Assembly (NCBI RefSeq): GCF_003710865.1
Contig: NZ_RHHO01000002.1
Location: forward strand, 1-64,000
Reading direction: 5' to 3'
Source: Brevibacillus borstelensis
GTDB lineage: Bacteria; Bacillota; Bacilli; Brevibacillales; Brevibacillaceae
DNA: 64,000 nt
Notes under the pieces: model-generated
The model's database searches: none
Seen by the model: the letters and a program-made list of their open reading frames with translations, nothing else
What the model was told of the DNA's origin: nothing
Shown: piece after piece, positions 36,528 through 45,720 of the stretch
Numbering within the stretch: position 1 is the first letter of the stretch
Layout of the letters: each line of letters starts with the position of its first letter
Position numbers and translations under genes: made by a program

Positions 36528-37946
36528 ATGGAAGCGATAGGAAACTACAAGCTCGAAGTCAAAATCTCTCAGGACAAACTGGAAGCCGGGATCATGTTGG
36601 TGATTGCCGACCAGGAGCTAGGATCGCAGCTTCGCATAACGGAGACAGAAGTGCGTGAAGTATTGCGACAACAAAAAATTACACATGGAATTCTTGATCA
36701 GGTCGTCCAAGAACTGTGCAGCAACCCGGCAAAATTTGTGAACACGTACGTTACGATCGCGAACGGAACTGCTCCTGTTGCCGGGAAGGATGGCGAGATC
36801 GAGTACACCTTTCTTGAAAAAAATCAAGACGAAAAACGGCCAAAAGAGCTGGAAGACGGACGGGTTGACTATTACAGCATTACGAACATTCCCAATGTGG
36901 CTAAAGGGCAGCTGTTGGCGCGGAAAACACCCCCAGTGCCCGGAATAGCGGGTATTGCGGTTACCGGAGAGCCCATCGTTCCTAAAGCCGGCAAGGAAGC
37001 TGTGCTGAAGCTCGGCAAAAATGTGGTGTTGAATGCAGAGAAAACGATGCTGTATTCAGCGATAGACGGTCAGGTTTCCTTTACGGACAATCATAAAGTG
37101 AATGTATTTCCTGTGTTCGAAGTCAATGGTGATGTCGATTTTAGCGTCGGGAACATCGATTTTGTGGGAACGGTGGTCATTCGCGGTAACATTCCGACTG
37201 GCTTTCGGGTGAAGGCATCAGGGGATATTCGCGTCCTCGGAAGTGTCGAGGGCGCCGAATTGGAAGCCGGAGGTTCGGTTGAGATCAAGAGTGGTATTGT
37301 CGCTCAAGACAAAGGACAAGTAATCGCCGGCAACAACGTGAAGACGTCATTTATTCAAAATGCAAATGTCACGGCAGGCAATCAAGTCCTGGTTTCGCAG
37401 AGCATCATGTTCTCCCAGGTGCGGGCGGGAAAGCAAATTATTTGTAATGGTCCAAAAGGAATCATTATTGGCGGCACGCTTCAAGCTGGAGAAAAAATAA
37501 CGGCTCGTGTGATAGGCAATACGAGTGCAACGCCTACGGTTCTGGAGGTTGGCGTCAAGCCGGAGCTGCGTCTGGAATTGGCATCGATCAATAAAGAACT
37601 GCAAATTGTGTATGAAAATTTGCGCAAAACGGATCAAGGGCTGGGCGTACTAAACCAGCTCCTGCAGGTAAATGGCGAGCTTTCTCCGGAAAAGAAGACC
37701 ATGCAAATCAAGCTGGCCAATACAAGGCTGATTCTGGAGAAAGAAGGAAAACAGCTCGAAGCTCGCAAAAAAGAAGTGGAAGCGGAGCTGGAGGGAGATT
37801 CACCAGCCGCCATTGATGTGTATTACACGATGTATCCTGGCATTAAAATGGTATTTGGCAAACTGGTCCGGTTTATCAAGCAGGAGTTTGCACGTACCCG
37901 CTTTCTCGTCGTTAACGGAGAGATCACGACTTCCACTCTCGTCTGA
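36528..37946 (+). CDS. DUF342 (FapA-type) protein in the flagellar operon
   Basis: 472 residues with this start. The middle (about 150-330) has the glycine- and valine-rich beta-helical character of DUF342/FapA (VVIRGNIPTGFRVKASGDIR, VLGSVEGAELEAGG). The C-terminal third (about 340-430) is coiled-coil (LRLELASINKELQIVYENL). In some bacteria FapA proteins affect polar flagellar assembly; here only position supports a link. An ATG at 36489 is also in frame; both have weak ribosome sites. I prefer 36528 because YKLEVKISQDKLEA-type starts are usual. Confidence 0.8.
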   Translation: MEAIGNYKLEVKISQDKLEAGIMLVIADQELGSQLRITETEVREVLRQQKITHGILDQVVQELCSNPAKFVNTYVTIANGTAPVAGKDGEIEYTFLEKNQDEKRPKELEDGRVDYYSITNIPNVAKGQLLARKTPPVPGIAGIAVTGEPIVPKAGKEAVLKLGKNVVLNAEKTMLYSAIDGQVSFTDNHKVNVFPVFEVNGDVDFSVGNIDFVGTVVIRGNIPTGFRVKASGDIRVLGSVEGAELEAGGSVEIKSGIVAQDKGQVIAGNNVKTSFIQNANVTAGNQVLVSQSIMFSQVRAGKQIICNGPKGIIIGGTLQAGEKITARVIGNTSATPTVLEVGVKPELRLELASINKELQIVYENLRKTDQGLGVLNQLLQVNGELSPEKKTMQIKLANTRLILEKEGKQLEARKKEVEAELEGDSPAAIDVYYTMYPGIKMVFGKLVRFIKQEFARTRFLVVNGEITTSTLV

Positions 37947-37978
37947 GCATAGCGATACGGAAAAAGGAGATGGCCCTG

Positions 37979-38323
37979 ATGAGTCTCAAAACGGTTGAGT
38001 TACAGGTGGCACTGCCGCGAACCACTGAGGTTGGGCGCATTCAGGAACAATACCAGCATCGGCTAACCAACGAGCAGCATCTCCTGCAACAAGAGCAGAA
38101 AGGGATAGACCAACAAAAAAGTCAGCGTGCAGCAGAGGTCAACGAGACAGATAAAAACCAGCTGAGGGATAAAGAGCGACAAGACCAGCAGGGCAGCAAG
38201 GAGTCGGCGTTGGAAGCCTCTACAAAACAGGCGGCACAATCTCCCGGAAATGGCGGCACCGCATCTGGGGAAGTGGCGATGCGCGACCCTCTTCGCGGAC
38301 GTTACATCGACATATCCTTGTAA
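37979..38323 (+). CDS. Small Q/K/E-rich protein of unknown function
   Basis: 114 residues, not assigned to a family. The protein is highly polar with no transmembrane segment. Residues about 20-75 are rich in Gln, Glu, Lys and Arg and probably form one long helix or coiled-coil (RIQEQYQHRLTNEQHLLQQ). The C-terminus is disordered and ends RDPLRGRYIDISL, which looks like a conserved short motif. An ATG at 37970 lies directly on the ribosome site AAGGAGA (37964-37970); the ATG at 37979 is about nine bases from it and is chosen. It begins 33 bases after the DUF342 gene, in the same operon. Confidence 0.7.
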   Translation: MSLKTVELQVALPRTTEVGRIQEQYQHRLTNEQHLLQQEQKGIDQQKSQRAAEVNETDKNQLRDKERQDQQGSKESALEASTKQAAQSPGNGGTASGEVAMRDPLRGRYIDISL

Positions 38324-38357
38324 CCTTACCATCAAGAAGAAAATGAAGGAAGTATAG

Positions 38358-38867
38358 GTGACTACAATGAATGGGTCTTATTATATTTTGGCAGGGGCAG
38401 GGGTGGCAATCATGGTGCTGGCCCTGCTGTTTTCTTCCAGACGTTCAAAAAGGGATCGCATGCCAGCCGCTCCACAACTGAATATAGAGGAAGTGGAGGC
38501 AACGCTCCAGCGTTTTGTCCTGCAAATCAAGCAAGAGAAAGAAGCTGAGAGTGAAGCGTTCTACAAGTCGAATGCACAACTCAAGAAAGAACTGGCTGAT
38601 GCGAAAGGGCGACTGGACAAAGTGGAGCGGGAATTGGCTGAACTGCGTACCGCCCGTCGGCAGCCGGCAAGTCCAGACCAGCAGGAGTCCTCCGGAGAGG
38701 CGGCGGATGTGCTTTCCATGCGTGAGCGCTATCGGCGCGTATTCGAATTGATGCAAGAAGGACTGGGGCCTGACGAGATTGCAAAAAGGCTGGGGGCAGG
38801 CAGAGGAGAGATCGATTTGATCTTGTCATTGGCCAAGCCGCGGGAGGCAGGAGCGGCCAATGAATAA
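38358..38867 (+). CDS. swrB: SwrB-like protein (DUF6115 type)
   Basis: 169 residues. One N-terminal transmembrane helix (about 7-26), a charged coiled-coil (about 45-105), and a short C-terminal helix-turn-helix-like region with LMQEGLGPDEIAKRLGAGRG and EIDLILSLAK. This layout matches SwrB (YlxL) of B. subtilis, which follows sigD and promotes basal-body maturation. Sequence identity cannot be measured here, so the name rests on architecture and position. The start is GTG with AAGGAA upstream; ATG at 38367 is an alternative. Confidence 0.75.
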   Translation: MTTMNGSYYILAGAGVAIMVLALLFSSRRSKRDRMPAAPQLNIEEVEATLQRFVLQIKQEKEAESEAFYKSNAQLKKELADAKGRLDKVERELAELRTARRQPASPDQQESSGEAADVLSMRERYRRVFELMQEGLGPDEIAKRLGAGRGEIDLILSLAKPREAGAANE

Positions 38868-39525
38868 GCGCGATATCTTTTTTGGATTCGGGGCCGGTCT
38901 CCTCGTGGCAGCATCGATTTTGGGAATTACAACACAAAAGGAAGCCCCGGGAACCCACCAGTCCTTGACGAAGGAACAGCTGGAGACAGCTGCAGAAGAG
39001 CTGCAACTGGTCGTTCTTTCTAAGGAAGAGTTCAATCAGCTGCAACAAGAAAAAAAGATTGAGCTCCAACCGCTGCCAACCCCGCCAAAGAAGCCTTCTG
39101 CCCCTGTTTCATCGACACCGGATCAGCCGCAAGCGGGAAAGCCTGAGAAACCCGAAGCAGCACTGCCGCAAGCGCCGGTGAGAGCAAAGGAACCAAAAAG
39201 CGAGACCTCGGTCATGCCCACTGCCGAAACTGCTGATCCAAGCAAGCCGCAGCAGCCTGTTCCGGCGGATAGTTCTCAGGTGTCCGTGCCGACAGAGCCC
39301 TTGCCAAAAGAGACGAAGACGATCCAGATTCCATATAAAGCGACGGCGGAAAGTGTCGAGCGCACATTGGTGGACGCAGGGATTTTGGAACCCGACAACC
39401 AGTTTGTAGAAACGTTGAAAAAGCAGAACAAACTCAATCGCATACGTGTCGGCACGTATCAGATTCCCCTCGGGGCAAGCGAAGCTGACATCGTGTCCAT
39501 CATCGCGACGCCTCCGAAAAAGTGA
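38860..39525 (+). CDS. Membrane-anchored protein with MltG-N/LysM-like C-terminal domain
   Basis: 221 residues. An N-terminal transmembrane anchor (about 6-22) is followed by a Glu/Gln helix, then a Pro/Ala/Lys-rich spacer (about 65-150). The C-terminal domain (about 155-217) reads IPYKATAESVERTLVDAGIL, then RIRVGTYQIPLGASEADIV. This is the layout of the small domain preceding the catalytic part of MltG (YceG) transglycosylase, but the catalytic domain is absent. It probably lies outside the membrane. It overlaps the SwrB-like gene by eight bases and is the last fla/che gene. A cell-wall-related role in motility is only inference. Confidence 0.75.
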   Translation: MNKRDIFFGFGAGLLVAASILGITTQKEAPGTHQSLTKEQLETAAEELQLVVLSKEEFNQLQQEKKIELQPLPTPPKKPSAPVSSTPDQPQAGKPEKPEAALPQAPVRAKEPKSETSVMPTAETADPSKPQQPVPADSSQVSVPTEPLPKETKTIQIPYKATAESVERTLVDAGILEPDNQFVETLKKQNKLNRIRVGTYQIPLGASEADIVSIIATPPKK

Positions 39526-39538
39526 GGCGATTTTTTTT
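39509..39538 (+). terminator. Terminator of the fla/che operon, overlapping the last stop codon
   Basis: CGCCTC (39509-39514) pairs with GAGGCG (39524-39529) around a nine-base loop; eight T follow one base later (39531-39538). The stop codon TGA (39523-39525) lies in the hairpin. It is the first convincing intrinsic terminator after 8749. Confidence 0.85.
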
Positions 39539-39559
39539 GCGGGAAATGGGATTGGTTTC

Positions 39560-39588
39560 TTGCAATCGTTTAGGTCATATGATATATT
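39560..39588 (+). promoter_or_regulatory. Sigma-A promoter of rpsB
   Basis: TTGCAA (39560-39565), 17-base spacer, TATATT (39583-39588), with an extended -10 TG (39580-39581). Transcription should begin near 39595, leaving a leader of about 125 bases. Confidence 0.75.
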
Positions 39589-39614
39589 CATTAACGGTGT
39601 TGAATTCGCACGTC

Positions 39615-39657
39615 CACCAATTCCGGCAATGGTGCTGCCAGATTGGCAGTTTTGTTT
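39615..39657 (+). ncRNA. Structured rpsB leader with attenuator-like hairpin
   Basis: CACCA (39615-39619) pairs with TGGTG (39630-39634). Directly after it CTGCCA (39635-39640) pairs with TGGCAG (39644-39649) and is followed by TTTTGTTT (39650-39657). The second hairpin resembles a weak intrinsic terminator before rpsB. S2 autoregulation is known in enteric bacteria; that this element does so is inference. Confidence 0.45.
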
Positions 39658-39718
39658 GGAAAATGCGGTGAGGCGGAGGTAAGCACAAAAAAACCATTTT
39701 TTAAGGAGGTGTGAAAAT

Positions 39719-40426
39719 ATGGCAGTGATTTCGATGAAACAGCTCCTCGAGGCTGGTGTACACTTCGGTCACCAAACTCGCCGCTGGAACCCGAAAATGG
39801 CACGCTATATCTTCACCGAACGTAACGGCATCTACATTATTGACCTGCAAAAAACCGTGAAAAAAGTTGAGGAAGCGTACAACTTTGTACGTGAACTCGC
39901 TCAAAACGGCGGAAAAGTGCTCTTCGTTGGAACGAAGAAACAAGCACAAGAATCCGTAAAAGAAGAAGCAATCCGTACAGGCCACTACTACATCAACCAA
40001 CGCTGGCTGGGTGGTACGCTGACGAACTTCTCTACGATTAAAAAACGTACTGCTCGCCTTGCTGAGCTGAACCGTATGGAAGAAGACGGTACTTTCGCAG
40101 TTCTGCCGAAGAAAGAAGTTATCGTTCTTCGCAAGGAAAAAGAGCGTTTGGAAAAATTCCTGGGCGGTATCGCTCACATGGAAGAACTGCCAGACGCGCT
40201 GTTCGTAATCGATCCGCGCAAAGAGCGCATCGCAGTAGCAGAAGCTCGCAAATTGGGTATCCCAATCGTTGCGATTGTAGATACTAACTGCGATCCGGAT
40301 GAAATCGACTACGTGATCCCAGGTAACGACGATGCCATCCGCGCTGTTAAGCTGCTGACTTCCAAAATGGCTGACGCTCTGGTTGAAGGCAACCAAGGCG
40401 GCGAACAAGCTACAACAACTGCGTAA
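39719..40426 (+). CDS. rpsB: 30S ribosomal protein S2
   Basis: 235 residues. It begins [20 protein letters not shown], the S2 signature, and contains [20 protein letters not shown] and [20 protein letters not shown]. The length is typical. A very strong AAGGAGGTG lies before the ATG. It has its own promoter and leader and is separated from tsf by a hairpin terminator. Confidence 0.99.
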   Translation: MAVISMKQLLEAGVHFGHQTRRWNPKMARYIFTERNGIYIIDLQKTVKKVEEAYNFVRELAQNGGKVLFVGTKKQAQESVKEEAIRTGHYYINQRWLGGTLTNFSTIKKRTARLAELNRMEEDGTFAVLPKKEVIVLRKEKERLEKFLGGIAHMEELPDALFVIDPRKERIAVAEARKLGIPIVAIVDTNCDPDEIDYVIPGNDDAIRAVKLLTSKMADALVEGNQGGEQATTTA

Positions 40427-40438
40427 GCAAGTGTATGA

Positions 40439-40477
40439 GGGTGGACTGAGGGTTTCAGAACCCCGTCCACCCTTTTT
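40439..40477 (+). terminator. Hairpin terminator between rpsB and tsf
   Basis: GGGTGGAC (40439-40446) pairs with GTCCACCC (40465-40472), with an inner GGGTT/AACCC helix, followed by five T (40473-40477). tsf starts 45 bases later with no good promoter visible, so this is probably partial and sets the S2 to EF-Ts ratio. Confidence 0.8.
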
Positions 40478-40521
40478 AACACCTATACTTAGATTCGACT
40501 TTCCCAAGGAGGTTCTACGAT

Positions 40522-41409
40522 ATGGCAATCAGTGCACAAGCGGTGAAAGAACTGCGCGAGCGTACAGGCGCAGGGATGATGGACTGCAAACGCGCTCTCG
40601 AAGAAACGAACGGTGACATGGAAAAAGCGATTGACCTTCTCCGTGAACGCGGAATCGCGAAGGCTGCGAAAAAAGCGGGCCGCATCGCAGCAGAAGGCTT
40701 GACTTCCTGCGCTGTAGCCGGCAACGTTGCGGCAATCGTGGAAGTAAACTGTGAAACAGACTTCGTAGCGAAAAACCCTGAGTTCCAAGAGCTGGTGAAG
40801 GACATCGCTGAGCACGTTGTATCCCAACGTCCTGCGAGCGTAGAAGCTGCTCTGGAGCAGCCGTTCAAAGGCCAAGGAGAAACTCTCGGCCACATGATCA
40901 ACGAAAAAATCTCCACCATCGGAGAAAACATTTCCTTCCGTCGCTTCTCCATCCTGGAGAAATCCGATAACGGCGTGTTCGGTAGCTACCTGCACATGGG
41001 CGGCCGCATCGGTGTTGTAGTCGTCCTCGAAGGAACTACAGACGAAACGCTGGCAAAAGACCTGGGTATGCACGCAGCTGCATCCAACCCGCGTTTTGCC
41101 AACCGTGAGGAAGTATCTCAAGACGAGATCGAGCGCGAGCGCGAAGTACTGAAAAACCAAGCTCTGGCTGAGGGCAAACCGGCAAATATCGTAGAAAAAA
41201 TGGTAGAAGGCCGCCTCTCCAAATACTTTGAAGAGTACGTAATGGTTGAGCAGCCATTCGTTAAAGATCCAGACAAAAAAGTTGCCGCTCTGCTGAAAGA
41301 AAAAGGCGCTACTTTGAAGGGCTTTGTCCGTTATCAAGTGGGCGAAGGCATCGAGAAAAAACAAGAAGACTTTGCCGCTGAAGTAATGGCGCAAGTTAAT
41401 AAACAGTAA
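40522..41409 (+). CDS. tsf: Elongation factor Ts
   Basis: 295-residue nucleotide exchange factor for EF-Tu. The N-terminal UBA domain contains [21 protein letters not shown], and the core has [12 protein letters not shown]. The length is typical of Bacilli. AAGGAGG precedes the ATG. Confidence 0.99.
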   Translation: MAISAQAVKELRERTGAGMMDCKRALEETNGDMEKAIDLLRERGIAKAAKKAGRIAAEGLTSCAVAGNVAAIVEVNCETDFVAKNPEFQELVKDIAEHVVSQRPASVEAALEQPFKGQGETLGHMINEKISTIGENISFRRFSILEKSDNGVFGSYLHMGGRIGVVVVLEGTTDETLAKDLGMHAAASNPRFANREEVSQDEIEREREVLKNQALAEGKPANIVEKMVEGRLSKYFEEYVMVEQPFVKDPDKKVAALLKEKGATLKGFVRYQVGEGIEKKQEDFAAEVMAQVNKQ

Positions 41410-41417
41410 TGACCGTA

Positions 41418-42291
<874 letters not shown>

Positions 42292-42294
42292 TAC

Positions 42295-42852
42295 ATGCCG
42301 CAAACCGTATTGAAAGATATGGAAGAACGTATGAGCAAAGCCATCAGCACACTAAAAAAAGATCTTGCCAGCCTGCGTGCGGGTCGTGCAAACCCGGCCA
42401 TTTTGGATAAGATTGTGGTGGATTACTACGGAACACCGACACCGATCAGCCAATTGGCTAATATCAGTGTGCCGGAACCGCGCATGCTGACCATCCAGCC
42501 ATGGGATAAGTCTTCCTTAAAGGAAATCGACAGAGCGATTCAGCAATCCGACCTCGGTTTGACTCCTTCCAACGACGGGACAATCATTCGCATTGTGATC
42601 CCGCCGCTTACAGAAGAGCGCCGCAAGGAATTGGTCAAGGTAGCGAACAAGAGCGGGGAAGAAGCGAAAGTAGCGATTCGGAACATCCGCCGCGATGCCA
42701 ACGATGACATCAAAAAGCTGGAAAAGGGCGGAACGATATCCGAAGATGAGTCCCGCCGCCATCAGGAGACGATTCAAAAGGCGACTGACAAGTACATCGC
42801 TGAAGTCGATAAGATCGTCAAGGAAAAGGAAAAGGACATTCTGGAAGTTTAA
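42295..42852 (+). CDS. frr: Ribosome recycling factor
   Basis: 185-residue RRF that splits post-termination ribosomes with EF-G. Motifs include [20 protein letters not shown] and [21 protein letters not shown]. The normal length is 185. It starts three bases after pyrH. Confidence 0.99.
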   Translation: MPQTVLKDMEERMSKAISTLKKDLASLRAGRANPAILDKIVVDYYGTPTPISQLANISVPEPRMLTIQPWDKSSLKEIDRAIQQSDLGLTPSNDGTIIRIVIPPLTEERRKELVKVANKSGEEAKVAIRNIRRDANDDIKKLEKGGTISEDESRRHQETIQKATDKYIAEVDKIVKEKEKDILEV

Positions 42853-42858
42853 TGCATG

Positions 42859-42880
42859 ATCCCCCTCATCTGAGGGGGAT
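42859..42880 (+). other. Strong hairpin between frr and uppS
   Basis: ATCCCCCTCA (42859-42868) and TGAGGGGGAT (42871-42880) are perfect complements. No T-run follows. It covers the purine-rich sequence before an upstream in-frame ATG (42883), which argues against use of that ATG. Confidence 0.7.
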
Positions 42881-42915
42881 GAATGTCTATATCTCTCATT
42901 TTGGGGGAACACTTT

Positions 42916-43686
42916 ATGTTAGAACATCTCGCGCGCAAGTTGACTCGAAAAGAAAAACAGGGGTCATCCGTAGAGTTTGACAGCTCCGGACCAGTCCCGA
43001 ACCACTTGGCCGTAATTATGGACGGGAACGGACGCTGGGCCAAAATGCGGAATCTTCCCAGGATTGCCGGACACAGGGCAGGGATGAAGACGGTAAAAGA
43101 GATCGTCAAAGCATCCGATGAAATTGGCGTCAAGTATTTAACCATGTATGCATTTTCTACCGAGAACTGGAAGCGACCCAGAGAAGAAGTAGACTTTTTG
43201 ATGAAACTGCCGCAGGAATTTTTGTCGACAGAATTGGAAGAATTGATCGAACGCAACGTTCAGATTCGAATGGTCGGCAGCAAAGACGAATTGCCTGCAC
43301 ATACGCTGAAAGCGCTGGAAACAGCGGAGGAGCGGACGAAGCAAAACACGGGGCTGCAGTTGATTTTTGCCCTTAATTACGGGGGACGAAAGGAAATTGC
43401 CTTAGCAGTAAAAGATATAGGTACCCGTTTGCAAGCGGGTGAGATCGACCTGGAACAATTGGACGAAGAGATGATTTCCCGACATTTGTACACGAGTGAC
43501 ATCCCAGATCCAGACCTGTTGATACGCACCAGTGGAGAACTTCGTTTGAGCAACTTTATGTTGTGGCAGCTGGCCTACACGGAATTGTGGTTCACCGATG
43601 TGCTTTGGCCCGATTTTACCAGGGAACATTTATATCAAGCGATTGCTGAATACCAGGGCAGAGCTCGTCGCTACGGAGCGGTATAA
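42916..43686 (+). CDS. uppS: Undecaprenyl diphosphate synthase (cis-prenyltransferase)
   Basis: 256 residues. It makes the C55 lipid carrier for cell-wall synthesis. Motifs: VIMDGNGRWAK (D36 binds Mg), RAGMKTV, and the C-terminal DLLIRTSGELRLSNFMLWQ. An ATG at 42883 is in frame, but its ribosome site would be locked in the hairpin 42859-42880. GGGGGA (42903-42908) lies seven bases before 42916. It feeds into the Dxr-IspG isoprenoid genes nearby. Confidence 0.96.
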   Translation: MLEHLARKLTRKEKQGSSVEFDSSGPVPNHLAVIMDGNGRWAKMRNLPRIAGHRAGMKTVKEIVKASDEIGVKYLTMYAFSTENWKRPREEVDFLMKLPQEFLSTELEELIERNVQIRMVGSKDELPAHTLKALETAEERTKQNTGLQLIFALNYGGRKEIALAVKDIGTRLQAGEIDLEQLDEEMISRHLYTSDIPDPDLLIRTSGELRLSNFMLWQLAYTELWFTDVLWPDFTREHLYQAIAEYQGRARRYGAV

Positions 43687-43704
43687 GCCGAGAGGTGGAA
43701 TCAG

Positions 43705-44493
43705 TTGAAGCAGCGGATCATTACAGGCCTCATTGGTGGGGCAGGCTTTTTGTTATTGGTTTATTTAGGGGACCATTGGTTCTCGTTGCTCGTATTTTTC
43801 TTGGCCGTTATAGGCCTTTTTGAATTTTTGCGGATGGCAAAGGTTCAACCGCTGAGTGTGGCAGGGGTACTGGCGTATCTGCTCATGATCAGCCTGTTGT
43901 GGCCGTCTCTTTCCTTTACGAAAGAGACAGGAGTCATACTGCCTGATCTGGTACTGCCCGTAACCCTTCTTTTGCTTTTGTACGCGGTCTTTCGGAAAAA
44001 TCAGTTTCACATTGAACACGCCGCCCTTGCATTGGTGGGGGCGTTATACATAGGCTATGGCTTTGCCTATATGGCTGCGCTGCGCAATTTGCCAGACACA
44101 GGGCTGATGCTTACAGTTCTCGTTATCCTGGGAATATGGGCAACAGATTCAGGAGCGTATTTCATGGGAAAAGCCATCGGCAAGCGGAAGCTTTGGCCTG
44201 CAATTAGTCCGAACAAAACGATTGAGGGAGCCGCAGGCGGCTTGCTTGCGGCTGTTCTTGTCGTTATGGCAGTAAACGTATGGATTGGCGGAATCTCTTT
44301 GGACAAGGCGCTGATCATTGCCCTCGTCAGTGGGATTGCGGGTCAGCTTGGCGATTTGGTTGAGTCCGCGATCAAACGTCATTTTGAAGTAAAAGATTCA
44401 GGACAAATCATCCCTGGACACGGGGGAGTTCTTGACCGTTTTGACAGCATGATTCTTGTCTTTCCGGTTTTGCATTTGCTGGGCATTGTCTAA
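43705..44493 (+). CDS. cdsA: Phosphatidate cytidylyltransferase CdsA
   Basis: 262-residue polytopic membrane enzyme that makes CDP-diacylglycerol. About seven to eight hydrophobic helices. The C-terminal signature is DLVESAIKRHFEVKDSGQII followed by PGHGGVLDRFDS. The start is TTG with GAGGTGG upstream. It occupies the usual uppS-cdsA-dxr position. Confidence 0.97.
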   Translation: MKQRIITGLIGGAGFLLLVYLGDHWFSLLVFFLAVIGLFEFLRMAKVQPLSVAGVLAYLLMISLLWPSLSFTKETGVILPDLVLPVTLLLLLYAVFRKNQFHIEHAALALVGALYIGYGFAYMAALRNLPDTGLMLTVLVILGIWATDSGAYFMGKAIGKRKLWPAISPNKTIEGAAGGLLAAVLVVMAVNVWIGGISLDKALIIALVSGIAGQLGDLVESAIKRHFEVKDSGQIIPGHGGVLDRFDSMILVFPVLHLLGIV

Positions 44494-44533
44494 CGGGAAA
44501 AGCCATATAGAAAGTATATAGAGGGTGAAGCGT

Positions 44534-45694
44534 TTGAAACGAATATCGCTCTTGGGCTCAACAGGCTCCATCGGCAAAAGCACGCTCGACGTGGTGTCTC
44601 AACATCCGGAGGAGTTTAGCGTAGTCGCGATGGCAGCCGGGTCCAATATCGAACTGCTGGCTGAACAGATCGAACAGTTCAGGCCGGAACTGGTCTCTGT
44701 AGGAAACGCTCAAGCGGCCAAAGAATTGCAGGGACGTCTGGGGAACAGCCGGGTCGAGATTATGTACGGAGAAGCGGGATTAGAGGAGACGGCGAAGCAT
44801 GCTGAGGCCAATTTCGTAATGACGGCAGTGGTCGGAAGCATCGGAGTTGCGCCTACACTCGCTGCCATAGAAGCTGGCAAGACCATCGGTTTGGCCAACA
44901 AGGAAACGCTTGTCAGCGCTGGCCATATCGTGATGAAAGCAGCCAGGGACAGAGGTGTGCAGATCATTCCGGTCGACAGCGAACACTCGGCAATCTTTCA
45001 GTGTTTGCAAGGGGAGCGTCGCGAGGATATCGCCCGCATCATTTTGACAGCTTCAGGCGGGTCATTTCGCCATTTGAGCCGGGAGGAGCTGGCCGATGTG
45101 TCTGTGGAGCAGGCTTTGCATCATCCGAACTGGAGCATGGGCTCCAAAATCACGATCGATTCGGCGACGATGATGAACAAGGGCTTTGAGGTTATCGAGG
45201 CTCATTGGCTCTTCGACCTTCCTTATGAACAGATCGAATGTGTTCTCCATTATGAGAGCATCATTCACTCTATGGTAGAATACAAAGACCGGGCTGTCAT
45301 GGCACAACTGGGTACGCCCGATATGCGCGTGCCGATCCAGTATGCGCTGAGCTATCCGAAAAGAATGCCGCTTGGTACGGAACCGCTCGATCTGGTGAAG
45401 AGCGGCACGCTTCATTTTGCACCAATGGATTTTGACCGCTATCCTCTGTTACAATTGGCGTATGAGTGCGGAAGAGTAGGCGGGACTCACCCCACTGTAT
45501 TGAACGCTGCAAATGAGGTGGCTGTAGACAGCTTTTTGCGAGGAAGCATCGCATTTCTGGAGATTGAAAAGATCGTTCGCCAAACGTGCGAAGCCCATCA
45601 GGGCACGAGTCATCCTTCTCTGGAAGAAATTTTGGCAGCCGACCAGTGGGCACGCGATCAGGCTGCGAGCTGTCTGGGCGTTAACAAGCGTTAA
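44534..45694 (+). CDS. dxr: 1-deoxy-D-xylulose 5-phosphate reductoisomerase
   Basis: 386-residue first committed enzyme of the MEP pathway. The NADPH-binding motif [14 protein letters not shown] is at 8-21. Metal-binding region [10 protein letters not shown] and substrate region TASGGSF are present. A GTG at 44525 is in frame, but the sequence GAGGGTGA (44521-44528) fits as ribosome site for TTG 44534, giving the common [14 protein letters not shown] start. Confidence 0.95.
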   Translation: MKRISLLGSTGSIGKSTLDVVSQHPEEFSVVAMAAGSNIELLAEQIEQFRPELVSVGNAQAAKELQGRLGNSRVEIMYGEAGLEETAKHAEANFVMTAVVGSIGVAPTLAAIEAGKTIGLANKETLVSAGHIVMKAARDRGVQIIPVDSEHSAIFQCLQGERREDIARIILTASGGSFRHLSREELADVSVEQALHHPNWSMGSKITIDSATMMNKGFEVIEAHWLFDLPYEQIECVLHYESIIHSMVEYKDRAVMAQLGTPDMRVPIQYALSYPKRMPLGTEPLDLVKSGTLHFAPMDFDRYPLLQLAYECGRVGGTHPTVLNAANEVAVDSFLRGSIAFLEIEKIVRQTCEAHQGTSHPSLEEILAADQWARDQAASCLGVNKR

Positions 45695-45720
45695 AAACGG
45701 AATGAAAGGTGGCTGTTCTC

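Noticed and set aside
39446-39682. 78-codon frame across the fla/che terminator and rpsB promoter
   Set aside because: It spans a terminator, promoter and leader and has no ribosome site.
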